Assembly: GCA_910589195.1 (NCBI GenBank)
Contig: CAJUTC010000014.1
Span: forward strand, 676 to 64,675
DNA: 64,000 bases
Origin: an uncultured Lachnospiraceae bacterium
GTDB taxonomy: Bacteria > Bacillota > Clostridia > Lachnospirales > Lachnospiraceae
Direction: 5' to 3'
Positions 35,682 through 44,893 of this stretch are shown here, one piece after another. Numbering within the stretch: position 1 is the stretch's first letter; each line of letters opens with the position of its first letter. The translations under genes and the position numbers were made by a program. The notes under the pieces were generated by a model. That model was not told the origin of the DNA. It saw only the letters and a program-made list of their open reading frames with translations, and ran no database searches.

Positions 35682-36449
35682 CTAAATAAATAACTGGTTT
35701 TCTTTTCTTACGGAACAGGCCTTTTTTAAGGCAAATGCTGCTACCGATACCATTACTCCATTCACTTTGCGGGCAGCTTGGGAACATTGTACAACGCAGC
35801 GCATACATGAAATGCATTTTTTACGGTCTGCTGCCTTCAAATTTTCTCTGCTGATTGCCTGGGCCGGGCATTGTTTTGCGCAAAGGCCGCATCCGGTACA
35901 GCTACTGCTTACTTTCGGGATTAAACCGGCCCCTCCTGCTTTCTTATAGGGACGGTTTCCTGGAATTCGCAGGGTGGAACCTTCTGTTAAACCCTTCTTT
36001 ATTTTATCTAATATTTTTTTAGCAAAACCATCTAATTCCACTATATCTTTCTCATCCGGCCGGCCTGCCCCGTACTGATGTATGATAGAATGCTCTGCTA
36101 TGGCAGCAATGGCGGCAATTACTTGAAAGCCGCTTTTTTCCGCAACATCGTTTAATTCCATCAACGTATCCTCATACGCCCGATTTCCATATACGCAGAC
36201 AAGGACACAACGGGTCTGATTGCCATGAATATTTGAAATTCGTTCAGCGGCAAGAGCTGGAACACGTCCTCCATAAGAAGGAACCGCAAGAATCGCAATG
36301 TCATCTCCTTTGAAGCGAAGTGAAGAAAAATCCGTTTCCTTATTGGTTAAATCAATCTTTTTAGCTGGCATTCCTAAGGCTTTCGTGATGATTTCCGCAG
36401 CCTTGCCAGTTCCCCCGGTTGGACTAAAAACAATTTGTATTGCTTCCAT
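35682..36449 (-). CDS. EFR1-family flavodoxin/ferredoxin fusion protein
   Basis: 255 aa. Residues 1-160 have a flavodoxin fold with the FMN-loop FSPTGGTGKAA; residues about 180-235 carry two [4Fe-4S] motifs, CTGCGLCAKQCP and CISCMRCVVQCS. Such proteins act as small electron carriers in anaerobes; the redox partner is unknown. GGAGGGGG precedes the ATG. A consensus promoter (36484-36512) overlaps the divergent Rrf2 promoter, implying Rrf2 control. Confidence 0.9.
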   Translation of the reverse strand: MEAIQIVFSPTGGTGKAAEIITKALGMPAKKIDLTNKETDFSSLRFKGDDIAILAVPSYGGRVPALAAERISNIHGNQTRCVLVCVYGNRAYEDTLMELNDVAEKSGFQVIAAIAAIAEHSIIHQYGAGRPDEKDIVELDGFAKKILDKIKKGLTEGSTLRIPGNRPYKKAGGAGLIPKVSSSCTGCGLCAKQCPAQAISRENLKAADRKKCISCMRCVVQCSQAARKVNGVMVSVAAFALKKACSVRKENQLFI

Positions 36450-36483
36450 TTCTACCCCCTCCTGTAATTCTAAAATTTACATC

Positions 36484-36512
36484 ATTATAACAAGCGCAAG
36501 GTGTAATGTCAA
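36484..36512 (-). promoter_or_regulatory. Consensus promoter of the EFR1 gene
   Basis: TTGACA (36512-36507), 17-nt spacer, TATAAT (36489-36484), a perfect vegetative promoter. Confidence 0.85.
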
Positions 36513-36514
36513 GA

Positions 36515-36543
36515 TTTACAGCTACCCATAAATATGTTACAAT
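36515..36543 (+). promoter_or_regulatory. Promoter of the Rrf2 regulator gene
   Basis: TTTACA (36515-36520), 17-nt spacer, TACAAT (36538-36543). Its -35 is 2 nt from the -35 of the divergent EFR1 promoter, so one bound regulator could block both. Confidence 0.7.
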
Positions 36544-36596
36544 GGAATCAGCATTTGGAAATCCAATGATAAAGGAACGCGGAAAGGAGAAACTCT

Positions 36597-37034
36597 ATGC
36601 ACATCAGTGCGAAATGTTCCGTCGCTATCCATTGCCTTATTTTTATTTACGAATATGGCGAAACAAAAAAAGTAACCAGTGAACTTTTATCATTATCCAC
36701 AGGAAGCAATCCGGTTACTATCCGAACGATCCTGAGTTCATTGAAAAAAGATGGCATACTATCCGTTAAATTCGGAACAGGCGGCTCAACGCTGAACTGC
36801 CCGCCAGGCGAAATAACCTTATACCGCATATGCAAGGCAATTGAGCCTGACTTTGCTTCTAAACTGATTGGCGTCCACCTGTTGCCTTCGCCATTATGTC
36901 CTATAGGAAAAAATATCCATAACGTATTGGATTGCTCTTATCAGAAAATCAGAAGTGACGTATGTGAAAGTTTAAAAAATATTACATTAGAAACTATTAT
37001 TTCCGATTATCATAACACTTTAAACAGACCTTAA
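36597..37034 (+). CDS. Rrf2-family transcriptional regulator
   Basis: 145 aa. The winged HTH at residues 1-75 (AKCSVAIHCLIFIYEYGE, NPVTIRTILSSLKKDGIL, GTGGSTLNCPP) is typical of Rrf2/IscR/NsrR. Two cysteines in the loop region (SPLCPIGKNIHNVLDCSY) could bind a cluster or sense redox change, but the full three-Cys IscR pattern is not evident. Divergent from EFR1, which is the likely target. AAAGGAG precedes the ATG. Confidence 0.88.
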   Translation: MHISAKCSVAIHCLIFIYEYGETKKVTSELLSLSTGSNPVTIRTILSSLKKDGILSVKFGTGGSTLNCPPGEITLYRICKAIEPDFASKLIGVHLLPSPLCPIGKNIHNVLDCSYQKIRSDVCESLKNITLETIISDYHNTLNRP

Positions 37035-37078
37035 TGGAACCACCTTGAACCTTCTGTTTTGGAAACATTTAAACAATA

Positions 37079-37126
37079 AAATACGGTAAAAACGGTTGTA
37101 TTTTTTCTATCGTCTTTACCGTATTT
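37079..37126 (+). terminator. Terminator after the Rrf2 gene
   Basis: AAATACGGTAAA pairs with TTTACCGTATTT (12 bp), 45 nt after the stop. A second compact hairpin, GGCAGCC-TGTAATT-GGCTGCC followed by TTTTCT, lies at 37294-37320. The rest of 37127-37398 holds no convincing gene. Confidence 0.6.
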
Positions 37127-37398
37127 CATCCAACGCAAATGGCGCGTCCATCATAGTATTGAGAGCCTGTAAATTGATATTTTTCACAGATTGTTCAAAA
37201 TTCAAACACAGAACGAACACAATTTTCCTTTATGATTAACTGCAAACAAGGAATTCTTCCTTTTTACATAGATGCTTTTCATACCTCCTTTTCGGCAGCC
37301 TGTAATTGGCTGCCTTTTCTCATATGGAAAAAGCTGTTGGATTTCCACTATAAAGAAAAGGCCGTTTCGAAAAACAGGATACAATACATGTGAAGCAA

Positions 37399-38451
37399 TT
37401 AAAATAAATTTCCCAAAATCTCTTTTTCCGCAAATAAAGCCGTAGCCCCGCCAGTGTGCAGGAATACCACATTACTTCCCTGCTTCACTTTTCCGGTGCG
37501 GATATAGTCCAGCATACCGGCAAAAGCCTTTCCTGTATAAACAGGATCAATAAGCAGGCCTTCTTTCTTTGCTAAAAGGCAAATGGCTTTTGAAGCCTCT
37601 TCATTTGGGATTTCATATCCTGGCTGGTAATAATTGGGGTCGATCCTGGAATCCCGGATCCCGTCTATCAAAGGCGCCATCCCTAACAGCTTTAAGCTTT
37701 CATTTGCCAAGTCCCCACACCGCCCGGGATATCCCGGATCCTTCCAGCTTACATTGATCGAAATAACAGGAACCTGGGAATCAAGCAGCGCCCGGCCTGC
37801 CAAAAGCCCGGCCATGGTGCCTCCGGTCCCGGTAGCATGGAAAATGTAATCCGGCTCTTTTCCTATCACCTGTATTGCCTGTTCCATCATCTCCCCAAAC
37901 CCTTCAATAAAACCGACGCTTCCTATGGGGCTGGCTCCTCCCATTGGAACCTCATAGCACTTATGCCCTTCTGCTTCCAACCGTTTCATATGTTCCCTGG
38001 CCATGCAGACGGAACGCTTTTCCGCATCGGCTTCCTCTTCCCCCGGAAGCATATTTACAATATGGATTTCCGCACCCATAATCTGATCTAAAAGAAGGTT
38101 TGACCGCATATCCTCTTGATCCGGCTCCACAATCGCCACCAGATATAAAACCGGCTTTAAACCACAGCGGCGGCAAACCGACACCGTCTGCATCGCATGA
38201 TTCGACTGGGTAGCACCAAACGTAAACACGTATTCGCATCCCTGGCTTAACGCGTCACCAATCAGATACTGAAGTTTTCTTACTTTATTACCCCCGAACA
38301 GGTTCATTCCAGTAAAATCATCCCGCTTAATATAAAGGTTAACGCCTAATTCTTTGGAAAGATGCCCAAGCTTATAAAAAGGAGTCGGAAAAAACCCCAG
38401 TTCCGCTTTCGGCATCTTCCCTAACATCGTTTTTACTTCTGAATACTCCAT
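37399..38451 (-). CDS. PLP-dependent D-cysteine desulfhydrase / ACC deaminase family enzyme
   Basis: 350 aa from the ATG at 38451 (MEYSEVK), which has AGGCAGG upstream; longer starts at 38487-38493 lack a site. Fold type II PLP enzyme: NLYIKRDDFTG, the Schiff-base Lys in LFGGNKVRKLQYL, TFGATQSNHAMQ, and TGTGGTMAGLLAGR. The family includes D-cysteine desulfhydrase (DcyD), ACC deaminase and related D-amino-acid lyases; the sequence does not settle which. It could feed sulfide or ammonia metabolism. It stands alone. Confidence 0.85.
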   Translation of the reverse strand: MEYSEVKTMLGKMPKAELGFFPTPFYKLGHLSKELGVNLYIKRDDFTGMNLFGGNKVRKLQYLIGDALSQGCEYVFTFGATQSNHAMQTVSVCRRCGLKPVLYLVAIVEPDQEDMRSNLLLDQIMGAEIHIVNMLPGEEEADAEKRSVCMAREHMKRLEAEGHKCYEVPMGGASPIGSVGFIEGFGEMMEQAIQVIGKEPDYIFHATGTGGTMAGLLAGRALLDSQVPVISINVSWKDPGYPGRCGDLANESLKLLGMAPLIDGIRDSRIDPNYYQPGYEIPNEEASKAICLLAKKEGLLIDPVYTGKAFAGMLDYIRTGKVKQGSNVVFLHTGGATALFAEKEILGNLF

Positions 38452-38590
38452 AGACCTGCCTTTCTCTGTCAACTGCCCATTGTTCATAACCAATGAGATT
38501 GAACCGTCTTCCTTCTAATTTCCAGTTTTAGTCAAACACTCCCATAACTTCTATCAATTCATCAATCCGTAAATGGCCAAGCAGTCAACT

Positions 38591-39841
38591 CTACTTTCCA
38601 AAATATTGGTTCACCCCTGCTACCAGGCCGGAAGCCAGCACATCCAAAGTGGCCGCTGAATGGTCAGAAGCTTTGTCGCCCAGCTCAATGTCAATGCTTG
38701 GAACGGTTGAATACGAAGTCTGGGTTAAATCCATTTCCATAGAACCGCCGGAAAAGATTTTTACCCCTGCTCCCTTCAATCCGGCTACCAGGTTTTCCCC
38801 TAACGCATTATGCTTTTGCCAGTTAGATGCCACCGGTTCCATGGCTCGATAAGATGCTACATTTGGAACACTCATGTAAAAAGCACCTTTATCATTGGCG
38901 GTTGAATCCCAGTGCAGGGCAATATGGCAGTCCGCCCGGTTATTGGCAAGGACGGTTCGGGCAATATTGTCAAGCTGCACATCATCACTTTCCCGGATCA
39001 TCAGCACATCATAGCCCTCTGCCAACAGTTTCTCTTTAAAAACCTTAGCCATAGCTAATGTTACCTTAGCCTCTGGAGTTCCATCTGAAAACGTCATACC
39101 ACTAGAAACCGCAATCGCTTCTGTAGCTCCCGCGCCTGTGGTTCCTCCTGTTACTTTCGGTGTGCCGTCCGGATGGCACTTTGTTTTCACGTTTCCGCCG
39201 CCACTTGTCCCATGGCCCGCATTCACACAAACCGTAATTCCCTTCCGGTTTGCCGCCTCTGAACGGTACATGGTAGCTGTCCCTGTTTTAATGGCAGAAT
39301 AATCCGCATACTTCCAACTATTGTCAACCGCAACCTGGCTTCCATTTGCCGCCTGGGACGAATCCGATACCGGAGTTGTCGCCTGGCTTGCAGCGGCTGT
39401 GGTTTCCAAAACCTGAGGTTTTTCAATGGTAATCAGGCTTTTATGCACATATAGCACTTGCCCATTATAGCTTACCCGACACCATTCCTGGCTGTCGCCT
39501 GTCCTTGAAAGAGAAGTTCCGCTGTTTAACACCGCTGCCACGGTTCTGGAATCCCCAGTATCCGGAACGGTTCGAAGCCGCACATTATTTCCTTTTATGT
39601 ACACCGTATCCGAAACATCCGTAAATACCGGAGCCGGAGCCATGGCATTTTCCCGGTCAATCCGGCTGGTTTCCGGCTGATTTTCTTCTTTTTCCTGATG
39701 CGCTTCTTTCTCTGAACCAGATTCCTGCTTTGCGAGAACGGTTTCCATCTTTTGATAATCCCCCTTGCTGCATCCGGACGCAAGGAGCGTGCTCATACAT
39801 ACAGCAGCCATAATTCCTGCTGCTTTTCCATATTTTCTCAT
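38591..39841 (-). CDS. SH3-domain N-acetylmuramoyl-L-alanine amidase (Amidase_3) lipoprotein
   Basis: 416 aa. Lipobox LLASGC gives lipidated Cys24. Residues about 80-145 are a bacterial SH3 domain (VRLRTVPDTGDSRTVAAVL, WCRVSYNGQVLYVHKSLI). The C-terminal half is Amidase_3: zinc ligands in VCVNAGHGTSG, the Glu in GATEAIAVSSG, HIALHWDS, and catalytic Glu in SIDIELGDKASDH. An insertion with CHPDGTPKVTGGTTGAG follows the first ligand. It cleaves peptidoglycan stem peptides outside the membrane; SH3 likely targets the wall. AGGAGG precedes the ATG. Confidence 0.92.
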   Translation of the reverse strand: MRKYGKAAGIMAAVCMSTLLASGCSKGDYQKMETVLAKQESGSEKEAHQEKEENQPETSRIDRENAMAPAPVFTDVSDTVYIKGNNVRLRTVPDTGDSRTVAAVLNSGTSLSRTGDSQEWCRVSYNGQVLYVHKSLITIEKPQVLETTAAASQATTPVSDSSQAANGSQVAVDNSWKYADYSAIKTGTATMYRSEAANRKGITVCVNAGHGTSGGGNVKTKCHPDGTPKVTGGTTGAGATEAIAVSSGMTFSDGTPEAKVTLAMAKVFKEKLLAEGYDVLMIRESDDVQLDNIARTVLANNRADCHIALHWDSTANDKGAFYMSVPNVASYRAMEPVASNWQKHNALGENLVAGLKGAGVKIFSGGSMEMDLTQTSYSTVPSIDIELGDKASDHSAATLDVLASGLVAGVNQYFGK

Positions 39842-40054
39842 CTATTCTTCCTCCTGGCCTCTTTTTCTGTTTTGCCGGAATCAAAATTCCGGGGTTATCC
39901 GTGTCTGCCCCGCCGCTTGGCGCTTTGTCCATTTGCGAAGAATGGAAATTCAGGCAAGTAATCAGCCATGTGATTCGGATGGCTGATACACGGATTTGAT
40001 AAGCGGCTTTCCTTTCAGTTTACTACAGCAAACTGAATTTGTAAATATACGCCC

Positions 40055-41146
40055 TTATAAAATCGTTCCACCGCCTGCCACCAAATCCCCTAAATAAAAT
40101 ACTACTGCCTGTCCCGGCGTGACCGCCCGCACAGGTTCTATAAATTTACATTCCAGACGTCCATCTCCCAGCTCTCTCAGCCGGCAGGCGGCACCTTTAT
40201 GGCTGTAGCGGATTTTTGCCGTAACCATCTGTTCTTGCCCATGAAGCCCATTAAGAGCCATCCAGTTAATATCCCCACACCAGAGGACTTGGGAAAACAC
40301 ATCTTCCCCTTCCCCGATTACCACTTCATTGGTTTCTGGCCGGATTTCTTTCACAAAGATCCTTCTTCCCATCGCCAGGCCAAGCCCCCGGCGCTGGCCG
40401 ATAGTATAGTTGGGAATGCCCTGGTGCCGGCCAAGTACTCTTCCTTGATCGTCTACAAAATTCCCTGTTGGAATTTCCTGTTTGCTGTATTCCCGGATAA
40501 ACCTGACGTAATCATGATCGGGAATAAAACAGATTTCCTGGCTGTCCGGTTTATTGGCCACAGAAAGGCCGATTTCCTCTGCAATCTGACGGATTTCCTC
40601 TTTTGTATACTGTCCCACAGGCATCAGAGTATGGGCAAGCTGATGCTGGGTCAAACTGTATAGCGCATACGTTTGATCCTTTGCTGCGGTGGCCGATACT
40701 CTCAGGGCATACCTTCCATTCTCCAGGCAAGTTATCCTGGCATAGTGGCCTGTGGCAATGCAGTCAGCTCCAAGGGCCAGGCTTTTATGGAGAAGGGATT
40801 CCCATTTTACATGCCGGTTGCAGGCAATACAAGGATTCGGCGTTTTTCCGTGAAGATAGGCGTCCACAAAATAGTCAATCACATGGGTTTGGAATTCATC
40901 CTTAAAATTCATTACATAGTGAGGGATTTCAAGCTTTTCTGCCACTCTTCTGGCATCTTCCACGGCACGTAACCCGCAGCAGCCTCCATTTTCCTGAGAA
41001 TGCTCCTTTGGCTCACTTGGCCAAATCTCCATTGTTACCCCAATCACATCATAGCCTTGTTGTTTCAGCAAATAAGCAGCTACAGAGGAATCCACTCCTC
41101 CAGACATGCCTACCACTACTTTTTTCTTTTTATTTTCCTGATTCAT
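40055..41146 (-). CDS. mnmA: tRNA-specific 2-thiouridylase
   Basis: MnmA thiolates the wobble uridine of Glu, Gln and Lys tRNAs with sulfur relayed from a cysteine desulfurase. The PP-loop GMSGGVDSSVAAYLL is at the N-terminus; the first catalytic Cys is in NPCIACNRHVKW and the second in QEICFI. The frame opens at 41179, but those codons fall in a hairpin (41166-41187), so the start is probably the ATG at 41158 or 41146 (MNQENKKKK). iscS and iscU lie immediately upstream, giving a complete sulfur-delivery unit. Confidence 0.95.
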   Translation of the reverse strand: MNQENKKKKVVVGMSGGVDSSVAAYLLKQQGYDVIGVTMEIWPSEPKEHSQENGGCCGLRAVEDARRVAEKLEIPHYVMNFKDEFQTHVIDYFVDAYLHGKTPNPCIACNRHVKWESLLHKSLALGADCIATGHYARITCLENGRYALRVSATAAKDQTYALYSLTQHQLAHTLMPVGQYTKEEIRQIAEEIGLSVANKPDSQEICFIPDHDYVRFIREYSKQEIPTGNFVDDQGRVLGRHQGIPNYTIGQRRGLGLAMGRRIFVKEIRPETNEVVIGEGEDVFSQVLWCGDINWMALNGLHGQEQMVTAKIRYSHKGAACRLRELGDGRLECKFIEPVRAVTPGQAVVFYLGDLVAGGGTIL

Positions 41147-41165
41147 AATGATTTTCATAAACAAC

Positions 41166-41187
41166 AGCCCCGGAAACACCCGGGGCT
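41166..41187 (-). terminator. GC-rich hairpin between iscU and mnmA
   Basis: AGCCCCGG and CCGGGGCT form a perfect 8-bp stem with a 6-nt loop, followed on the minus strand by GTTGTTT. It may partly terminate or protect the iscS-iscU transcript. Confidence 0.5.
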
Positions 41188-41214
41188 GAAGGCCAACAAC
41201 ACTTCTTTGGCAAA

Positions 41215-41652
41215 TTAATACTCCTCTTCCTCTTCTTCTTCGCTGATATCGCTTTTTGGCTGTTCCAATCCCGCAATCTCAATGTGGTTCTTCTGGGCAT
41301 AATCCCAAAGAGCCGCATGGATGGCTTCTTCCGCTAACAGGGAGCAATGTACTTTTACTGGAGGCAGACCGTCTAACGCTTCCATTACCGCTTTATTCGT
41401 TATTTGCATTGCCTCCTGAATGGATTTTCCTTTTACCAGCTCAGTTGCCATACTGCTGGTGGCCACAGCGGCCCCGCAGCCAAAGGTCTTAAACTTAACA
41501 TCCCGGATAATCTGGTTTTCATCAATATCCAGATAAATCCTCATAATATCGCCGCACTTTGCGTTGCCTACCGTACCAGTACCGCTGGCATTTTCAATCT
41601 CTCCCACATTTCTGGGGTTCTGGAAATGATCCATTACTTTCTCTGAATACAT
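41215..41652 (-). CDS. iscU: Iron-sulfur cluster scaffold protein (IscU/NifU N-terminal type)
   Basis: 145 aa. The three scaffold cysteines are visible in GNAKCGD, FGCGAAVATSS and VHCSLLAEE. The last 12 residues form an acidic tail (SEEEEEEEY) beyond the usual domain. It lies 16 nt downstream of iscS and is cotranscribed, so it receives sulfur from IscS. In Clostridia this pair often serves as the main Fe-S assembly system. Confidence 0.94.
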   Translation of the reverse strand: MYSEKVMDHFQNPRNVGEIENASGTGTVGNAKCGDIMRIYLDIDENQIIRDVKFKTFGCGAAVATSSMATELVKGKSIQEAMQITNKAVMEALDGLPPVKVHCSLLAEEAIHAALWDYAQKNHIEIAGLEQPKSDISEEEEEEEY

Positions 41653-41668
41653 GGTTAATTTCTCCTTT

Positions 41669-42886
41669 TCAGGTATTGTTTCTATCTGTTATTTTTTTCT
41701 GGCCGTTTCTGATAAAATCTTCATACAGCGGTGACATACTGCGAAGCCTTTCTACGATCCTCTTGATTTCCCCGGCTACATAATCCATTTCCTCTTTTGT
41801 GTTCTCCTGGCTTAAGGTGATCCTTAAGGAACCATGGGCAATTTCATGTGGCAGTCCAATCGCCAGCAATACATGGGACGGATCTAAGGAGCCGGATGTA
41901 CAGGCCGATCCGCTGGATGCGCAAATTTTTGCCATATCCAGCATAATCAATAAAGACTCTCCTTCAATAAATTGAAACGCAAAATTGCAGTTATTTGGCA
42001 GGCGGCTGGTTAAATGGCCGTTTACTCTTGTATACGGAACTTCTGAAAGCACTTTTTTCATCAGGTAATCCCGAAGTTCCTGTTCTTTTCTGCCTCGTTC
42101 CTCCATATTCTCCATTGCCAATTGGGCCGCTTTTCCAAATCCTACAATGCCGGGAACATTTTCTGTTCCTGCCCGGCGTTTCCTTTCCTGGGAGCCTCCA
42201 TGGATAAAGGAGCGGATCTTCACCCCTGTACGGATATATAAAAAGCCAATTCCTTTCGGCCCGTTAATTTTATGGCCGCTGGCACTCATCATATCAATCT
42301 GATACTCATCCACCTGGATTGGGACATGGCCATACGCCTGCACCGCGTCTGTATGGAACAAAATCCCATGTTCCCTGGCAATCTGGCCGATTTCTTTAAT
42401 GGGTTCTATGGTTCCAATCTCATTATTCGCAAACATAACCGAAATCAAAATGGTATCCGGACGGATTGCCCTTTTCAGCTCTTCCAGCCTTACCATACCA
42501 TTTTCGTCAACATTCAGATACGTTATTTCAAATCCCTGTTTTTCCAGGTATTCACAAGTATGAAGAATGGCATGATGCTCAATTTTACTGGTAATCACAT
42601 GGCGCCCTTTTTCTTTTAGCGCCTCAGCGGCAGCCTTTAAAGCCCAGTTATCCGCCTCGCTTCCTCCCGCTGTAAAATATATTTCCTGGGGCTTTGCCCC
42701 AATCGAACTGGCAATGGTTTCCCTGGCCTGGGCCACCGCTTTTTTACTAATGCCGGAAAACTCATACACAGACGAAGGATTTCCGTAATATTCCGAAAAA
42801 TAAGGCAGCATAGCTTCTACCACTTCCGGATAGGTTTTTGTGGTTGCCGCATTATCCAGATAAATTAATTTTTGCTCTTCACTCAT
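41669..42886 (-). CDS. iscS: Cysteine desulfurase (IscS/NifS)
   Basis: 405 aa PLP enzyme that takes sulfur from L-cysteine. The PLP lysine is in SASGHKINGPKG; the catalytic cysteine loop is ASSGSACTSGSLDPSHVL, long and typical of class I (IscS/NifS). First gene of iscS-iscU-mnmA, which suggests it supplies both Fe-S clusters and tRNA thiolation. No Rrf2/IscR gene is adjacent; the Rrf2 gene at 36597 is 6 kb away. Confidence 0.95.
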   Translation of the reverse strand: MSEEQKLIYLDNAATTKTYPEVVEAMLPYFSEYYGNPSSVYEFSGISKKAVAQARETIASSIGAKPQEIYFTAGGSEADNWALKAAAEALKEKGRHVITSKIEHHAILHTCEYLEKQGFEITYLNVDENGMVRLEELKRAIRPDTILISVMFANNEIGTIEPIKEIGQIAREHGILFHTDAVQAYGHVPIQVDEYQIDMMSASGHKINGPKGIGFLYIRTGVKIRSFIHGGSQERKRRAGTENVPGIVGFGKAAQLAMENMEERGRKEQELRDYLMKKVLSEVPYTRVNGHLTSRLPNNCNFAFQFIEGESLLIMLDMAKICASSGSACTSGSLDPSHVLLAIGLPHEIAHGSLRITLSQENTKEEMDYVAGEIKRIVERLRSMSPLYEDFIRNGQKKITDRNNT

Positions 42887-43151
42887 GTTACTGTCCGCCT
42901 TTCTAAAACCACAGCCACACAGCGTTTCTGATTATGGATGAACCTAGCCATCCCTTTCTTCTGATGTATCATGCCGCCTTGCCGCAACGTTTTTCAGCGC
43001 CAAAACAGTCAGTGAATCCTGTGGTTTTTCCGCATTTAACTATATCATATATTTCCTACTATTTCAATATGATTTTAGCGGCCACTAGTTGCTTTTCATC
43101 CCTGAAGGGACAAGGCCCAAACAGTACGATCGAGATTTTAAAGAGATTTCT

Positions 43152-43775
43152 TTACCCGCCAAGGGTTACATCCTGCGTCTGATACCAATTTAACGCATCC
43201 AGAAAATCCGTATCGTTATAATCTGGCCACAGGTGATCCAAAATGTAAAAATCCGCATATACCGACTGAATAGGCAGAAAACCGGAAAGCCGGCGCATTC
43301 CGCCCCACCGGATAATCAAATCGATCCTGGAAATTTCCTTGGAATAAGGCTGCCCGTCTATCCGGATATGAGATAAATCCCACTTCCATCCATAATTCAC
43401 CAGAAAATTCAACCGGATCCCACCACCGCGGATCGAAGTCCGCTTTGTATAAGGAAGCAATTCCTTTGGAAAGCATTTCGAACCGCTATCTCCAACCACC
43501 AGCAGATCAGCTCCCTCCTTTGTCAGCATTTCCACAGCTTTCACGCAAGCCTTCTGAAAGGCCGCAACCTGGATGGATGGACGTTTGCAATTATCCACTG
43601 TAAATCCGTAATATGTGATTTCCCGGATCCCCTGCCGTTTTGCTAACTGTAACAGTTTCATGCCAGGATCTAGGCCATAAGCATACCCGTCTTGCTTTTC
43701 CATCCCGTTTCCCTTTGCCCAACGGCGGTTTCCGTCTGGGATAATTCCAATATGTTCTGGTTTTTGATTTCCCAT
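43152..43775 (-). CDS. Divergent undecaprenyl diphosphate synthase-like protein (cis-prenyltransferase family)
   Basis: 207 aa from the ATG at 43775 (MGNQKPEH), preceded by AAGGGAAA. It keeps the family frame: IPDGNRRWAK near the N-terminus and LIIRWGGMRRLSGFLP with VYADFYI and LWPDY at the C-terminus. Key motifs differ from UppS: the GHxxG element reads GYAYG, and FSTENW reads FTVDNC. It is also shorter than the usual 240-250 aa. It may be a specialised cis-prenyltransferase or an inactive paralogue; a normal uppS should lie with cdsA elsewhere. Confidence 0.75.
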   Translation of the reverse strand: MGNQKPEHIGIIPDGNRRWAKGNGMEKQDGYAYGLDPGMKLLQLAKRQGIREITYYGFTVDNCKRPSIQVAAFQKACVKAVEMLTKEGADLLVVGDSGSKCFPKELLPYTKRTSIRGGGIRLNFLVNYGWKWDLSHIRIDGQPYSKEISRIDLIIRWGGMRRLSGFLPIQSVYADFYILDHLWPDYNDTDFLDALNWYQTQDVTLGG

Positions 43776-44047
43776 AAATATTTCCCTTCCGCTTTTTCGC
43801 ACGCCTTAAAGCGTATGGAACACATAGGTCCGCAAAATGGACATTCTGCCTTGCTAGATCCAATGTTCCAACACGCTCGAAGCTGCTTTTATGGTTCTTT
43901 ATAGCCAGTATTGCCAAAATTCAGCTATCTACTCCTTTCCCCTCCCCTTTTCTGTCTTGTTTCCGGAATCAATTGTTTGACACCAACATTATTGTTTTTA
44001 ATTTAATGTTCCGTCAGATAAACCGGTTTGGAAACGGTTTCCATATT

Positions 44048-44668
44048 TTATGGTATTTCTGATACTTTCGTGGCATTTTCTAATTTCCTGGCTTTCCCAT
44101 AAAATGTCCCGACCGGCATTTTGCAGGCGTCCGCTGCCTGACGGAGTGTTATTTTTTTCTTCCTCCAGTCCCTGTGTATTTCACGGAAATTATCGGGATA
44201 AGGAAGCGCGGGACGCCCAAATTTTATCCCTTTCGCCTTCGCTGCCAAAATCCCCTCTGCCTGCCGTTTTCGGATATTTTCCCGTTCGTTTTCTGCTACA
44301 AATGACAATACCTGCAAAACAATATCACTGAGAAACGTTCCCATCAAATCCTTCCCTCTCCGTGTATCTAAAAGCGGCATATCTAATACCACTATATCGA
44401 TCCCTTTTTCTTTTGTAAGGATTCTCCATTGCTCTAATATATCTCCATAATTGCGCCCCAAACGGTCTATACTTTTTATGTAAAGCAAATCATCTTTTTT
44501 CATCCGCTTTACCATACGGATATAAGCCGGGCGCTGAAAATCTTTACCTGACTGCTTATCCATAAAAATATTTTTCTCGGAAACCATCAGTTCTCTCAAA
44601 GCCATTACCTGTCTGTCTTCATTTTGATCACGGCTGCTAACCCGAACATAACCATAAATATTTGTCAT
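44048..44668 (-). CDS. Serine recombinase/resolvase (TnpR-like)
   Basis: 206 aa. The resolvase domain has the nucleophile Ser11 in GYVRVSSRDQ, IKSIDRLGRN, and the E-helix region; the C-terminus holds an HTH (ITLRQAADACKMPVGTFYGKAR). Length and plan match Tn3-type resolvases and DNA invertases of the Hin/Gin group. No transposase is adjacent. AGGAACGGAGGAG precedes the ATG. It may be a leftover of a mobile element, like the broken gene next to it, or a stand-alone DNA inverter. Confidence 0.88.
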   Translation of the reverse strand: MTNIYGYVRVSSRDQNEDRQVMALRELMVSEKNIFMDKQSGKDFQRPAYIRMVKRMKKDDLLYIKSIDRLGRNYGDILEQWRILTKEKGIDIVVLDMPLLDTRRGKDLMGTFLSDIVLQVLSFVAENERENIRKRQAEGILAAKAKGIKFGRPALPYPDNFREIHRDWRKKKITLRQAADACKMPVGTFYGKARKLENATKVSEIP

Positions 44669-44803
44669 AACTCCTCCGTTCCTTCCTGATTGCCAAACTG
44701 CTGGCTCTCATCGCAACAATTTTCTTTCGGTATTCTCCTACATGAAAAAACGGCTTTCAAACGTGATCATTTTGTCAAGACCAACCGCAAGAACCGGTAA
44801 CGT

Positions 44804-44843
44804 AAAAGAAAAAGATGGTTGTTGTTAGCCATCTTTTTCTTTT
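44804..44843 (-). terminator. Terminator of the broken gene
   Basis: AAAGAAAAAGATGG pairs with CCATCTTTTTCTTT (14 bp), about 50 nt after the pseudogene's end; the stem itself is AT-rich and works in both directions. Confidence 0.65.
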
Positions 44844-44893
44844 ATAACGATAATTTTATTCTACCAATACCCACCCTATGGAAAAAACAATCA

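Noticed and set aside
37202..37384. 60-codon minus-strand frame with an internal AGGAGGT-ATG
   Set aside because: The site is only 1 nt from that ATG, the peptide is 26 residues without features, and the region contains a terminator hairpin.
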